NCBI GenBank assembly: GCA_034006575.1
Contig: JAVESN010000046.1
Location: 1-13,466, forward strand
Origin: Methanimicrococcus sp034006575
Lineage (GTDB): Archaea; Halobacteriota; Methanosarcinia; Methanosarcinales; Methanosarcinaceae
Length of the DNA stretch: 13,466 nt
Direction: 5' to 3'
The notes below the pieces were generated by a model. The model was not told the DNA's origin, did no database searches, and was given only the letters and a program-made list of their open reading frames with translations. Of the stretch, positions 1 to 6,847 are shown piece after piece (the stretch's first letter is position 1; every line of letters starts with the position of its first letter). The position numbers and the translations under genes are program-made.

Positions 1-2
1 TG

Positions 3-449
3 CTGCCGGGCGTTATGACTTGTTTTGCCGATTCCGGCGTCGATATGGTCATGGGCTCCGGCGGATCCGGCGAAGCCGTTTTAACCGCAAGCGCCCTGAA
101 AGGGCTCGGCGGAAAAATCATCGGGCGTCTTGTTTTACCGACGGTGGCCAATGAGAAATCCGAAGTGGAAATTTTAAAAGAATTTGAAGAAAAGCTTCCA
201 CGCCTCCAAAAAATGGGCATTCCCAAAGACGAAATCGATAAAATCCGAGAAACGAACGATTTGGTTCCGGGAAAAGACGTCATCTTTTCCGCAACGGCCG
301 TCACGGACGGTCCGTTTTTAAGCCGCGCGAAACTGTTGGGAGGCGGCGACGCTTATTTGACAAGCTTATTTGTCGGCGGTTCCGGCGTTGTTCGAATTAT
401 AGAAAGCGTTTATATCAAAGACAAGGAGCACAAATCCTTCTCTCTTTGA
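3..449 (+). CDS. glpX: Fructose-1,6-bisphosphatase class II (GlpX type), C-terminal part
   Basis: This is the last 148 codons of a gene that enters from the left edge; the frame is open upstream of the first ATG at 15, so that ATG is internal (the family is usually about 320-340 residues). The family hydrolyses fructose 1,6-bisphosphate to fructose 6-phosphate in gluconeogenesis, with divalent metal, in the cytoplasm. Visible landmarks are the SGVDMVMGSGGSGEAVLTA segment, matching the GlpX glycine-rich metal/substrate loop, then ALKGLGGKIIGRL, DLVPGKDVIFSATAVTDGPF and a closing SGVVRIIES strand. The loop is normally GIGGAPEG; here it reads GSGGSGEA, with the glutamate kept and the proline lost. 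Most methanogens rely on the bifunctional type V enzyme, so this copy may be supplementary or altered in substrate. The family is confident; the exact substrate is less so. Confidence 0.8.
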   Translation: MPGVMTCFADSGVDMVMGSGGSGEAVLTASALKGLGGKIIGRLVLPTVANEKSEVEILKEFEEKLPRLQKMGIPKDEIDKIRETNDLVPGKDVIFSATAVTDGPFLSRAKLLGGGDAYLTSLFVGGSGVVRIIESVYIKDKEHKSFSL

Positions 450-487
450 TTTCATCGTTTTTAAAAAATCAAATCACAATTTTATTT
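445..487 (+). terminator. Possible terminator hairpin after glpX
   Basis: TTTGATTT (445-452) and AAATCAAA (466-473) form a perfect 8-bp inverted repeat around a 13-base loop. The glpX stop codon lies in the left arm. A T-rich stretch (TTTTATTT, 480-487) follows. The stem is AT-rich and therefore weak, so this is tentative. Confidence 0.35.
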
Positions 488-640
488 GGAATATTCTTTG
501 AATGTTTTTTGAACATTTTTAATATTTTTTTAAAATGTTTACGGAATGTTATAGAATGTTTTTTAAATATTTTTAGAATATTTTTAAATGTTTATTGAAT
601 ATTTTTAAAATATTTTTTTGGAATGTTTATTTTTTTATTT
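488..640. repeat. AT-rich spacer with T-tracts spaced about 11 bp apart
   Basis: The spacer between glpX and mtaB contains no gene. It is built from degenerate copies of GAATRTTTTT, with cores starting at 489, 500, 511 (GAACATT), 544, 554, 576, 597 and 621. T-runs of three or more begin near 505, 516, 525, 538, 559, 570, 581, 591, 602 and 613, which averages close to 10.8 bp, about one helical turn. Such phasing is expected to bend DNA or to favour wrapping by archaeal histones. The mtaB promoter must lie here, but I could not single out one TATA box among many candidates. Confidence 0.6.
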
Positions 641-665
641 ATTATCATAATTATGAAAGGGAATC

Positions 666-2282
666 ATGAAAATCTATTTTGAAACCTTCGGATGCTCCGC
701 AAATCAAGCGTCGGCTGAAACGATGCGCAGCATAATTCTCACGTCCGGCTTTGAATTTTCAAACGAAGAGGACGCGGATATTTACATTTGCAACAGCTGT
801 ACGGTGAAGTACACGACCGAGCAGAAAATTCTTTACAAAATTAAAACATTCGGAGAGCGCGGCAAAGACGTTATCGTGTGCGGCTGCATGCCCGAAGTCC
901 AATCGGATTTGATTTTAAACGCCAACCCCGAAGCGCTTATTCTCGGCGTCCGCTCCGTAAACGGGTTGAAAGATCTGCTTTTTCAAATTCAAGAGCACTC
1001 CGTAAAAAAGAATGAATCGAATAAACCGAATGAATCGAATAAACCGAATGAATCGAATAAACCGAATGAATCGAATGAATTGAACGAATCGAATGAATTG
1101 AACGAATCGAATGAATCGAACGAATTGAACGAATTGAACGAATTGAACGAATTGAACGAATTGAACGAATTGAACGAATCGAACGAATCAAATGAATCGA
1201 ATAAACCGAACGAATCAAACGAATCAAACGAATCGAACGAATCAAACGAATCGAATAAATCGAACGAATCGAACGAATTGAATGAACCGATTCTCAGAAA
1301 TCATAATTATGTTCCCGTTCGTGTTTCGTCAAAAATGCCGGACGGTTTTTTGAATGTTCCAAAAATTCGTTATCATGATAACATTCACATTTGTCAAATC
1401 TCAACCGGGTGCCGTTTCGGATGCTCTTACTGCATTGTCCGATTCGCGCGCGGAGATTTGATTTCTTTCTCTCCGGATGAAATCCTCTCGGATATTCAAA
1501 CGGCGGTTGAGGAAGGGTGTTCTGAAATTTGGCTGACCTCTCAAGACGACAGTCAATACGGAATGGATTTCTCATCGGAATCCCCGTATTTTCAAATGCG
1601 TCTTCCGGATTTGTTACGGCAAATCTCAAAAATACCGGGAAATTTTAAACTTCGCGTCGGCATGATGAATCCGTTTTCAATTCTGCCGATTTTGCCGGAT
1701 TTAATCGATGCTTTTGACCATCCGAAAATTTATAAATTCCTCCACATCCCGATTCAATCCGCATCGGAAGACGTTTTAAAATCAATGAATCGCCATTATT
1801 CCATGGATGACGTGGATTCCATTATTTCGGCGTTTAAAGAGCGTTTTCCCGATTTAACGTTATTCACGGATATTATTGTCGGTTTTTGCGGGGAGACGGA
1901 TGACGATTTTTTAAAAACGACGGAATGGGTTTTAAAATACAAACCCGACAAGGTCAACATTTCAAAATATTCTCCGCGCCCTGGAACAAAAGCGTTTCCG
2001 CTTCGGAATTTGGATTCTCGAATTTTATCGGTCCGATCTCGGGATTTGACAAAAATAACGGACCGGCTCAAACAAGAAACCAAAAACGAGAGGGTCGGAA
2101 AAATCGAAACGGTTTTTATTTCCAAATACGGTAAAGAAAGCGGTGTTTTGGCAAGAACCGCCGATTATAAGCCGGTCGTTTTAAACGAATCCGAATTAAA
2201 ACCCGGCATGAGCGCCGAAGTTAAAATCATTCAAGCAACGCCCGGCTACTTTATCGGAGAATTGATTCAAACTTTGGATTAA
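666..2282 (+). CDS. tRNA t6A37 methylthiotransferase (archaeal MtaB/CDKAL1 type) with tandem-repeat insert
   Basis: A radical-SAM enzyme that adds a methylthio group to C2 of N6-threonylcarbamoyladenosine at tRNA position 37, giving ms2t6A. The N-terminal MTTase domain (about residues 1-110) has cluster cysteines C10 (FGCSANQ), C45 (NSC) and C74 (CGCM). The radical-SAM domain has the CxxxCxxC motif at C249, C253 and C256 (GCRFGCSYCIVR) and the family-typical EIWLTSQDDSQYG. A TRAM RNA-binding domain closes the protein (about residues 470-535). The two catalytic domains are separated by 31 tripeptide units (residues 116-208). Without them the protein is 445 residues, near the usual size. The ATG at 666 is preceded by AAAGGGA (656-662). 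Neighbours are a T-tract-phased spacer upstream and convergent purN downstream. The archaeal/eukaryotic subtype is inferred from overall similarity; MiaB itself is less likely. Confidence 0.88.
   Translation: MKIYFETFGCSANQASAETMRSIILTSGFEFSNEEDADIYICNSCTVKYTTEQKILYKIKTFGERGKDVIVCGCMPEVQSDLILNANPEALILGVRSVNGLKDLLFQIQEHSVKKNESNKPNESNKPNESNKPNESNELNESNELNESNESNELNELNELNELNELNELNESNESNESNKPNESNESNESNESNESNKSNESNELNEPILRNHNYVPVRVSSKMPDGFLNVPKIRYHDNIHICQISTGCRFGCSYCIVRFARGDLISFSPDEILSDIQTAVEEGCSEIWLTSQDDSQYGMDFSSESPYFQMRLPDLLRQISKIPGNFKLRVGMMNPFSILPILPDLIDAFDHPKIYKFLHIPIQSASEDVLKSMNRHYSMDDVDSIISAFKERFPDLTLFTDIIVGFCGETDDDFLKTTEWVLKYKPDKVNISKYSPRPGTKAFPLRNLDSRILSVRSRDLTKITDRLKQETKNERVGKIETVFISKYGKESGVLARTADYKPVVLNESELKPGMSAEVKIIQATPGYFIGELIQTLD
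1011..1289 (+). repeat. 31 x 9-bp in-frame tandem repeat (Asn-Glu-Ser/Leu type) inside the methylthiotransferase
   Basis: There are thirty-one consecutive 9-base units with no gap. The main variants are AATGAATCG or AACGAATCG (NES), AACGAATTG (NEL) and AATAAACCG (NKP), with single NKS and NEP units. Unit order shows higher-order structure: NES-NKP alternates three times at the start, and six NEL units lie in a row in the middle. Such blocks are expected from slippage or unequal crossover. The encoded 93 residues are polar, acidic and presumably disordered. Because the unit length is a multiple of three, copy-number change would alter linker length without a frameshift. Confidence 0.97.
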
Positions 2283-2436
2283 CTTTTTCTCGATTTTTCA
2301 GGGTCGCCTTTTAGAAATCGGATCGGGCGTCCGCGAAAAACCTTTTTCAGGCTGTATTTGAGGGATTTCTTTGAAAAAACGAGGTTCTTTTTCATTTATT
2401 TCTAAAAAATGTGCCGATCGCGCGCGACCCGCTTTT

Positions 2437-3051
2437 TTAATCCTCTTTGATTTTTACTTTTCTTTCATTGACTTCCAATTTTCCGTCTACGAAAAGCTTG
2501 ACAACTTCGCGGTACGCTTTGTTTTCCTCAACCAATAATCTTTCCGACAGCGACTCGTCCGTGTCGTCTTCAAAGACCGGAATTACTTTTTGCATAATAA
2601 TCGGTCCGGCATCCAAATCCGGCTCCACAAAATGAACCGTGCAGCCCGTAAATTTGACGCCGTAATCCACGGCTTGTTTTTGAGCGTCCAATCCTTTAAA
2701 AGAAGGCAAAAGAGACGGATGAATGTTGATGATTCGGTTTTTGTACGCCTCAATCACAAAATCGCTGATAATTTTCAAATAACCCGCCAACAAAACCAAA
2801 TCGGTTTCCTTTTCTTTTAATACGGCGAGCATTTCTTTGTCATACTCCTCCCGGGATGAAAAATCGTCGGGATTGATGAATACGCCGTCAATATCGTGTT
2901 TCTCGGCGCGTTTTAGCGCCAAAGCGTCTTTTTTATTGCTGATGACGCAAACGATTTTCGCATTTTGAATCTCCCCGTTTTCAATCGCGTCAATCACGGA
3001 TTGTAAATTCGTTCCCCTGCCGGAGACAAGAACTGAAATTTTAACTGTCAT
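2437..3051 (-). CDS. purN: Phosphoribosylglycinamide formyltransferase
   Basis: PurN transfers the formyl group of 10-formyltetrahydrofolate to glycinamide ribonucleotide, the third step of purine synthesis, in the cytoplasm. The 204-residue length is typical. The N-terminal phosphate-binding loop is VSGRGTN (residues 9-15). The catalytic segment INIHPSLLPSFKG contains N109 and H111, and D147 lies in DLDAGPI; these equal N106, H108 and D144 of the E. coli enzyme at a constant +3 offset. A GGTTGAT element just upstream of the ATG resembles the archaeal ribosome binding site. The folate-dependent enzyme fits Methanosarcinales, which make tetrahydrofolate, better than methanogens limited to methanopterin. 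It stands alone on its strand, convergent with the methylthiotransferase gene and divergent from the EFR1 gene. Confidence 0.95.
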   Translation of the reverse strand: MTVKISVLVSGRGTNLQSVIDAIENGEIQNAKIVCVISNKKDALALKRAEKHDIDGVFINPDDFSSREEYDKEMLAVLKEKETDLVLLAGYLKIISDFVIEAYKNRIINIHPSLLPSFKGLDAQKQAVDYGVKFTGCTVHFVEPDLDAGPIIMQKVIPVFEDDTDESLSERLLVEENKAYREVVKLFVDGKLEVNERKVKIKED

Positions 3052-3296
3052 TTTATCAACCGTTTCTCAAGTGAATCCTTTTAGGCTTGTCTTCTATTAA
3101 AAATCGGCGTTTGTAAATACGTTTTGGAATAAAATATTAAATTTAAACGAAATCCGTTTTTACAGAATTTTTATAATACCGGTCAAACGAAAACCTTTCA
3201 TAAAACGAAGAAGAGTTTCAAAGAAACCCAAAGTTTTTTAAATCTTTTTATCGTCATTTATATTGTTTCAAAAACCGAACAATCGATTTATGATTT
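3052..3296. other. Divergent spacer between purN and the EFR1 gene, non-repetitive half
   Basis: No open frame or RNA gene was recognised. It should contain the purN promoter on the minus strand. Two TATA-like stretches read on that strand, TTTAATATTTTA (near 3134-3145) and TTATAAAAA (near 3169-3178), but both would give long leaders and I cannot choose between them. Confidence 0.4.
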
Positions 3297-3475
3297 GTTT
3301 CATAATTGTTTCATAATTGTTTCATTTGTTTCACAATTTGTTTCATTTGTTTCACAATTTGTTTCATTTGTTTCACAATTTGTTTCATTTGTTTCACAAT
3401 TTGTTTCATTTGTTTCATTTGTTTCATTTATTTCATAATTGTTCCGCAATTTATTTCATAATTTATTTCATATTT
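3297..3475. repeat. GTTTCA tandem array averaging 10.5 bp per unit upstream of EFR1-trm5
   Basis: Seventeen consecutive units start with GTTTC, ATTTC or once GTTCC. Their starts run from 3297 to 3465, 168 bases over 16 intervals, which is 10.5 bp per unit. The core is four perfect copies (3319-3402) of a 21-bp composite: a 9-base GTTTCATTT plus a 12-base GTTTCACAATTT. Three further 9-base units follow (3403-3429). The flanks are decayed 11- and 12-base versions. The perfect core and degenerate edges suggest recent amplification. The array ends about 30 bases before the EFR1 start codon, so it occupies the place where the promoter of the EFR1-trm5 unit should lie. Confidence 0.95.
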
Positions 3476-3497
3476 ACATTTTAAATTCAAAAAGAGC

Positions 3498-3502
3498 GTG
3501 AT
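3498..3502 (+). promoter_or_regulatory. Ribosome binding site that fixes the EFR1 start
   Basis: GTGAT, matching the core of the archaeal GGTGATC anti-16S sequence, sits four bases before the ATG at 3507. It makes the in-frame GTG at 3498 part of the binding site rather than the start codon. Confidence 0.6.
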
Positions 3503-3506
3503 TTGG

Positions 3507-4346
3507 ATGGTTCACAGAATTTATTATTTTTCGGGGACAGGCAATTCTTTATGGGTCGCCCGAAAAATTCAGGAATCCTTTCCGGAAATCGAATTGATTC
3601 CGATTACACGGGATTTGCCGGCGGAGTTGGCGGCAGAAACGGCGGCGCAAGATCCCAACCATCCGCTCGTTTTAGAATCCGTCGGTTTGGTTTTTCCGAT
3701 ATACATGTCTAAACCGCCGTTAATCGTTTTTGACTTTATTCGAAAAATGCCGAAATCCGATTATATCTATGCGGTCGCCACTTGCGGAATGATGCCGGGA
3801 CTCGCGTTAACTTCTCTTAAAAATTATCTCCTCAAATACGGACATTCACTTTCGGCCGGCTATATCGTCCCGCTGGTTTCAAATTTCATCGTTTTGCCGA
3901 AAACGAAATCCGACGCCGCCATTGAAAAAGCGTTTTTAAATGCGGAAGCCAAAACCCAAATCATCGCGCAAAATATTTCTAAAAAAGCGTCTCATTACGA
4001 TAACGAAACGCCCAAAATCATCGCCAAACCTGTTTCGTGGTTTTTATTCAATCCGCTGTATCGCCGGATTCCGAGATTGGATAAACGGTTCACGGTGAAT
4101 GATAATTGCAACAATTGCGGAACATGCCGAGACGTGTGCCCGGTTCGAAATGTGAAGCTGACGGCGTCTAAACCGATTTTCCTTCACGAGTGCGAAATGT
4201 GTTTTTCCTGCATCAACTGGTGCCCTCAAAAAGCCATCAATTGGACGCCCGTGACAAAAAACAGAAAGAGATACCGCTGTAAAGGAATCACGAAGAAAGA
4301 AATTGTTTCGAATCGCTATTATAAAATAACTGAAAACGATGATTGA
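3507..4346 (+). CDS. EFR1-type protein: flavodoxin domain fused to a 2[4Fe-4S] ferredoxin
   Basis: A 279-residue cytoplasmic electron carrier of the EFR1 family, common in strict anaerobes and mostly uncharacterised. The N-terminus YYFSGTGNS (residues 6-14) is the FMN-phosphate loop of a flavodoxin-like fold. Two [4Fe-4S] motifs lie near the C-terminus: C201, C204, C207, C211 (CNNCGTCRDVCP) and C229, C232, C235, C239 (CEMCFSCINWCP). The start is the ATG at 3507, because GTGAT precedes it at the right distance and the family begins directly with the flavodoxin strand. The gene ends 5 bases before trm5, so the two are probably co-transcribed. It could supply electrons to a radical-SAM or other redox enzyme; its partner is unknown. 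Confidence 0.88.
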   Translation: MVHRIYYFSGTGNSLWVARKIQESFPEIELIPITRDLPAELAAETAAQDPNHPLVLESVGLVFPIYMSKPPLIVFDFIRKMPKSDYIYAVATCGMMPGLALTSLKNYLLKYGHSLSAGYIVPLVSNFIVLPKTKSDAAIEKAFLNAEAKTQIIAQNISKKASHYDNETPKIIAKPVSWFLFNPLYRRIPRLDKRFTVNDNCNNCGTCRDVCPVRNVKLTASKPIFLHECEMCFSCINWCPQKAINWTPVTKNRKRYRCKGITKKEIVSNRYYKITENDD

Positions 4347-4351
4347 AATCC

Positions 4352-5668
4352 ATGGCTCAAAAAACATCCTCTCCCGAAAAACCCCAAACCGTTCTCAGAA
4401 ACGCTTTTCGAGCGCATAAAAAAGACGGCGAATCCGTTCGCCAAATATTGGACGACATGGACCTTTTTGATTATGCGTGCAAACCGTTTTCAGATGAGGT
4501 CTATTTATTTTTGCCGCTCTCTCGCGCTCCTTTAAAAGAAGAGCGGTTGAAAATTCTCAACGCTTTGAGCCCGACGGTTTCAAAAATACCGCAAACCTCT
4601 GAAAAAACGGAATATTTTCTTTGTTTTTTCAATGACGTTTCTTTCGCTCTTCATAAAAAACCGCCGACCGTCTCGGAACTTTTAGGTTTTTCTCCGTCTT
4701 ATGAAATCATCGGCGACATCGCCGTTTTGGATGAAAAAAACGACGACGTCAAAATGGGCGATGCCGGAAATGAGGATGCGGGAAATGAGGATGCCGGAAA
4801 TGAGGATGCCGGAAATGAGGATGCCGGAAATGAAGATGCCGAAAATGAGGATGCCGGAAATGAGGATGCCGAAAATAAGGATTCCGGAAATGAGGATGCC
4901 GAAAATAAGGATTCCGGAAATGAAGATGCCGGAAATGAGGATGCCGGAAAAGTTCAATCTCCCGATTATTTAAAAATCGCGGAAGCCGTTTTGACGGCGC
5001 ACTCTTCCGTTCAAACGGTTTTGCTTTCAAAAGGCCCGATTTCGGGCGAATTTCGAACGCGCGATTTGGAATTTATCGCCGGCGTGAACAAAACGAAAAC
5101 CGTTCACAAAGAATACGGCTGCAAATACAATGTCGATTTGGCGCGCGCTTATTTTACGCCGCGTCTTTCAACGGAACGCCACCGCATTTTAAATCAGATT
5201 GAAAGCGGCGCAACTGTCATAGACATGTTTGCGGGAGTCGGCCCGTACAGCATTTTAATCGCCAAAGAAGGAAATCCCTCCCTGGTCATCGCGAATGATA
5301 AAAACGAAGCGGCCGTTGAACTTTTAAAGAAAAACATAGAATTGAACAAAGTTCGAAATATTATCGCTTTAAACGAAGACGCCGCCGAGCTTTCCGACTC
5401 TTTTGCCGGCGCCGCCGACCACGTTTTAATGAATCTGCCGCATAACGCGTGTGATTTTTTGGACACCGCCGTTTCGCTTTGCAATACAGGCGGCGTCATT
5501 CATTATTACGCCATGACGTCGGACGATGATTTATTTGACGGCTCCGTTGCGCTGATTCAAGAGGCGGCCGCCAAACAAAACCGCTCCATTGAGGTTTTAG
5601 AAAAGAAAACGGTGCGCTCTTACGCGCCGCACCAATACAATATTTGTTTGGATGTCAAGATCTTATAA
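4352..5668 (+). CDS. trm5: tRNA (guanine-37-N1)-methyltransferase Trm5 with tandem-repeat insert
   Basis: Trm5 methylates N1 of G37 beside the anticodon, using S-adenosylmethionine, to prevent +1 frameshifting. Landmarks in order: PSYEIIGDIAVLD (residues 116-128), a repeat linker (137-200), GPISGEFRTR (228-237), HKEYGC (252-257, whose glutamate probably corresponds to the general base of the Methanocaldococcus enzyme), YFTPRLSTER (267-276), the SAM-binding DMFAGVGPYS (291-300) and MNLPHNA (360-366). The protein is 438 residues; without the insert about 374, close to other archaeal Trm5 proteins. The ATG at 4352 is preferred to the TTG at 4343, because the TTG overlaps the EFR1 stop and a GATGATT element precedes the ATG by seven bases. 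It is probably translated from the EFR1 transcript. Confidence 0.9.
   Translation: MAQKTSSPEKPQTVLRNAFRAHKKDGESVRQILDDMDLFDYACKPFSDEVYLFLPLSRAPLKEERLKILNALSPTVSKIPQTSEKTEYFLCFFNDVSFALHKKPPTVSELLGFSPSYEIIGDIAVLDEKNDDVKMGDAGNEDAGNEDAGNEDAGNEDAGNEDAENEDAGNEDAENKDSGNEDAENKDSGNEDAGNEDAGKVQSPDYLKIAEAVLTAHSSVQTVLLSKGPISGEFRTRDLEFIAGVNKTKTVHKEYGCKYNVDLARAYFTPRLSTERHRILNQIESGATVIDMFAGVGPYSILIAKEGNPSLVIANDKNEAAVELLKKNIELNKVRNIIALNEDAAELSDSFAGAADHVLMNLPHNACDFLDTAVSLCNTGGVIHYYAMTSDDDLFDGSVALIQEAAAKQNRSIEVLEKKTVRSYAPHQYNICLDVKIL
4760..4951 (+). repeat. 12.8 x 15-bp in-frame tandem repeat (Asp-Ala-Gly-Asn-Glu) inside trm5
   Basis: Twelve full 15-base units (consensus GATGCCGGAAATGAG, 4760-4939) are followed by a partial DAGK unit. 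Variants are DAENE, DAENK and DSGNE; the DAENK-DSGNE pair occurs twice in succession as a 30-base higher-order block. The insert is strongly acidic and lies between the small N-terminal domain and the tRNA-binding/catalytic domains. The unit length keeps the frame, so copy-number change would only alter linker length and charge. Confidence 0.97.
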
Positions 5669-5688
5669 AATTGTCAGGATGTTATAAA
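5654..5688 (+). repeat. Short tandem duplication across the trm5 stop codon
   Basis: GTCAAGATCTTATAAA (5654-5669), which contains the trm5 stop, is followed 19 bases later by GTCAGGATGTTATAAA (5673-5688), with 14 of 16 positions identical. This is best read as a diverged 19-bp tandem duplication. Confidence 0.6.
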
Positions 5689-5717
5689 CCGGATTTATTT
5701 TTCCATTTTTTCAAATT

Positions 5718-6809
5718 TCAAATCCATTCTTTTTTTCTGAAATAAACCAACATCAATAACGTAACGACGGCCATCGCCGCCAGGCAAGCGAAGTACCCGT
5801 ATTCCCAATACAACTCCGGCATATTCCGAAAGTTCATGCCGTAAACGCCCGCAATAAACGTCAAAGGGATGAACACGGTTGAAATTACCGTCAACAGACG
5901 TATCGTTTCATTGAGCCGGTTTGAAACGTTTGAGTTGTATAAATCAAAAATTCCGCTTAAAACCTCGCGGTCCGAATCCACGGCTTCCGTGATTCGGATG
6001 ACGTGGTCGGAAACGTCTCTGAAATAAACGCGGGATCCTTTTTTAATGAGTTTGGAATCAATTTTTTCAATCTTTTCAATCACGCCGACAAGCGGCCAAA
6101 CATTTTTATTAAACTGAGACAACTCGTTTCTCATGTTATTGATTTCGGCGGCCGCTTCTTTTTCAAACGACCCGCTTATTTTCTTTTCAATTTCCGCCGA
6201 CCATTCTTCAAACGCTTCTAAGACAAAGAAATAGTGATCGACAATCACATCGATTAAAGCGTATGTTAAATAGTCCGCGCCGTATTTTCGAATTCTTCCG
6301 TCTTTTTGAATTCGCCGAATCACTTGGTCAAAAACGAATGTCGGTTTTTCGGAAAACGTTAAAACCACGTTGTCCAGCGTTATAATACTGATTTGATTGT
6401 TTATTGTTTTCTTCTGTTCCGCATCAAAACAAACGTGTTTTAAAATGACGTATATATAATTTTCAAAATCCTCAATTTTTGGCCTTTGGAATCGGCTGAC
6501 AACATCCTCCAAACTCAACGGCATAATATTGAATTTTTCTCCGAGGCGGCGCACTTTTTCAACATTCCAAAGCCCTGTTGTGTGAATCCATAATATCTTA
6601 TCGGTCACGACAATCTCGTCTATCTCTTCAATGGTCTGAATATATTTTTCAAAATTCTCGGTTTCATTGTATTCGATTATTCGGATGGGCGCATCCGTTT
6701 TCTCCTCCGACTCATCCCCCGAATAAAGAAGCGTTCCAGGAGGCAGCCCGGCTTTCTCAGACTCCTTTGAAAAAATCCCCTCAACGTTAACCAAATTCAT
6801 CCATTTCAT
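5718..6809 (-). CDS. corA: CorA-type magnesium/cobalt transporter
   Basis: CorA proteins are homopentameric membrane channels that import Mg2+ (also Co2+ or Ni2+). The 363 residues comprise a long charged cytoplasmic N-terminal region (to about residue 300) and two C-terminal membrane helices, about 305-322 (LLTVISTVFIPLTFIAGV) and 340-357. Between them are the signature YGMNF (323-327) and a short external loop with MPEL. The end is the usual lysine-rich KKEW. The start is uncertain between ATG 6809 and a second ATG three codons in; neither has a clear ribosome binding site. It shares a 196-base control region with the divergent cation exchanger. The transported ion is inferred from the family. 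Confidence 0.95.
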   Translation of the reverse strand: MKWMNLVNVEGIFSKESEKAGLPPGTLLYSGDESEEKTDAPIRIIEYNETENFEKYIQTIEEIDEIVVTDKILWIHTTGLWNVEKVRRLGEKFNIMPLSLEDVVSRFQRPKIEDFENYIYVILKHVCFDAEQKKTINNQISIITLDNVVLTFSEKPTFVFDQVIRRIQKDGRIRKYGADYLTYALIDVIVDHYFFVLEAFEEWSAEIEKKISGSFEKEAAAEINNMRNELSQFNKNVWPLVGVIEKIEKIDSKLIKKGSRVYFRDVSDHVIRITEAVDSDREVLSGIFDLYNSNVSNRLNETIRLLTVISTVFIPLTFIAGVYGMNFRNMPELYWEYGYFACLAAMAVVTLLMLVYFRKKEWI

Positions 6810-6847
6810 TTTTCTTTCTCACATTTTTCTTTCTTATTCCAAATTAA

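Noticed and set aside
937..1245. Minus-strand open frame of 102 codons, rich in Ile-Arg-Ser, opposite the NES/NEL repeat
   Set aside because: It exists only because a 9-bp repeat free of stops stays open in several frames; it lacks any domain or ribosome binding site.
2418..2427. Palindrome TCGCGCGCGA between the convergent mtaB and purN genes
   Set aside because: Perfect but with no loop, and no T-run follows on either side in a convincing terminator position; chance is enough to explain it.
3297..3475. Possible CRISPR array
   Set aside because: Units are contiguous without unique spacers, far too short, and there are no cas genes nearby.
4682..5030. Minus-strand and shifted frames through the DAGNE repeat
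   Set aside because: Periodic translation of the 15-bp repeat; the Trm5 frame continues into conserved motifs on both sides, so the other frames are by-products.
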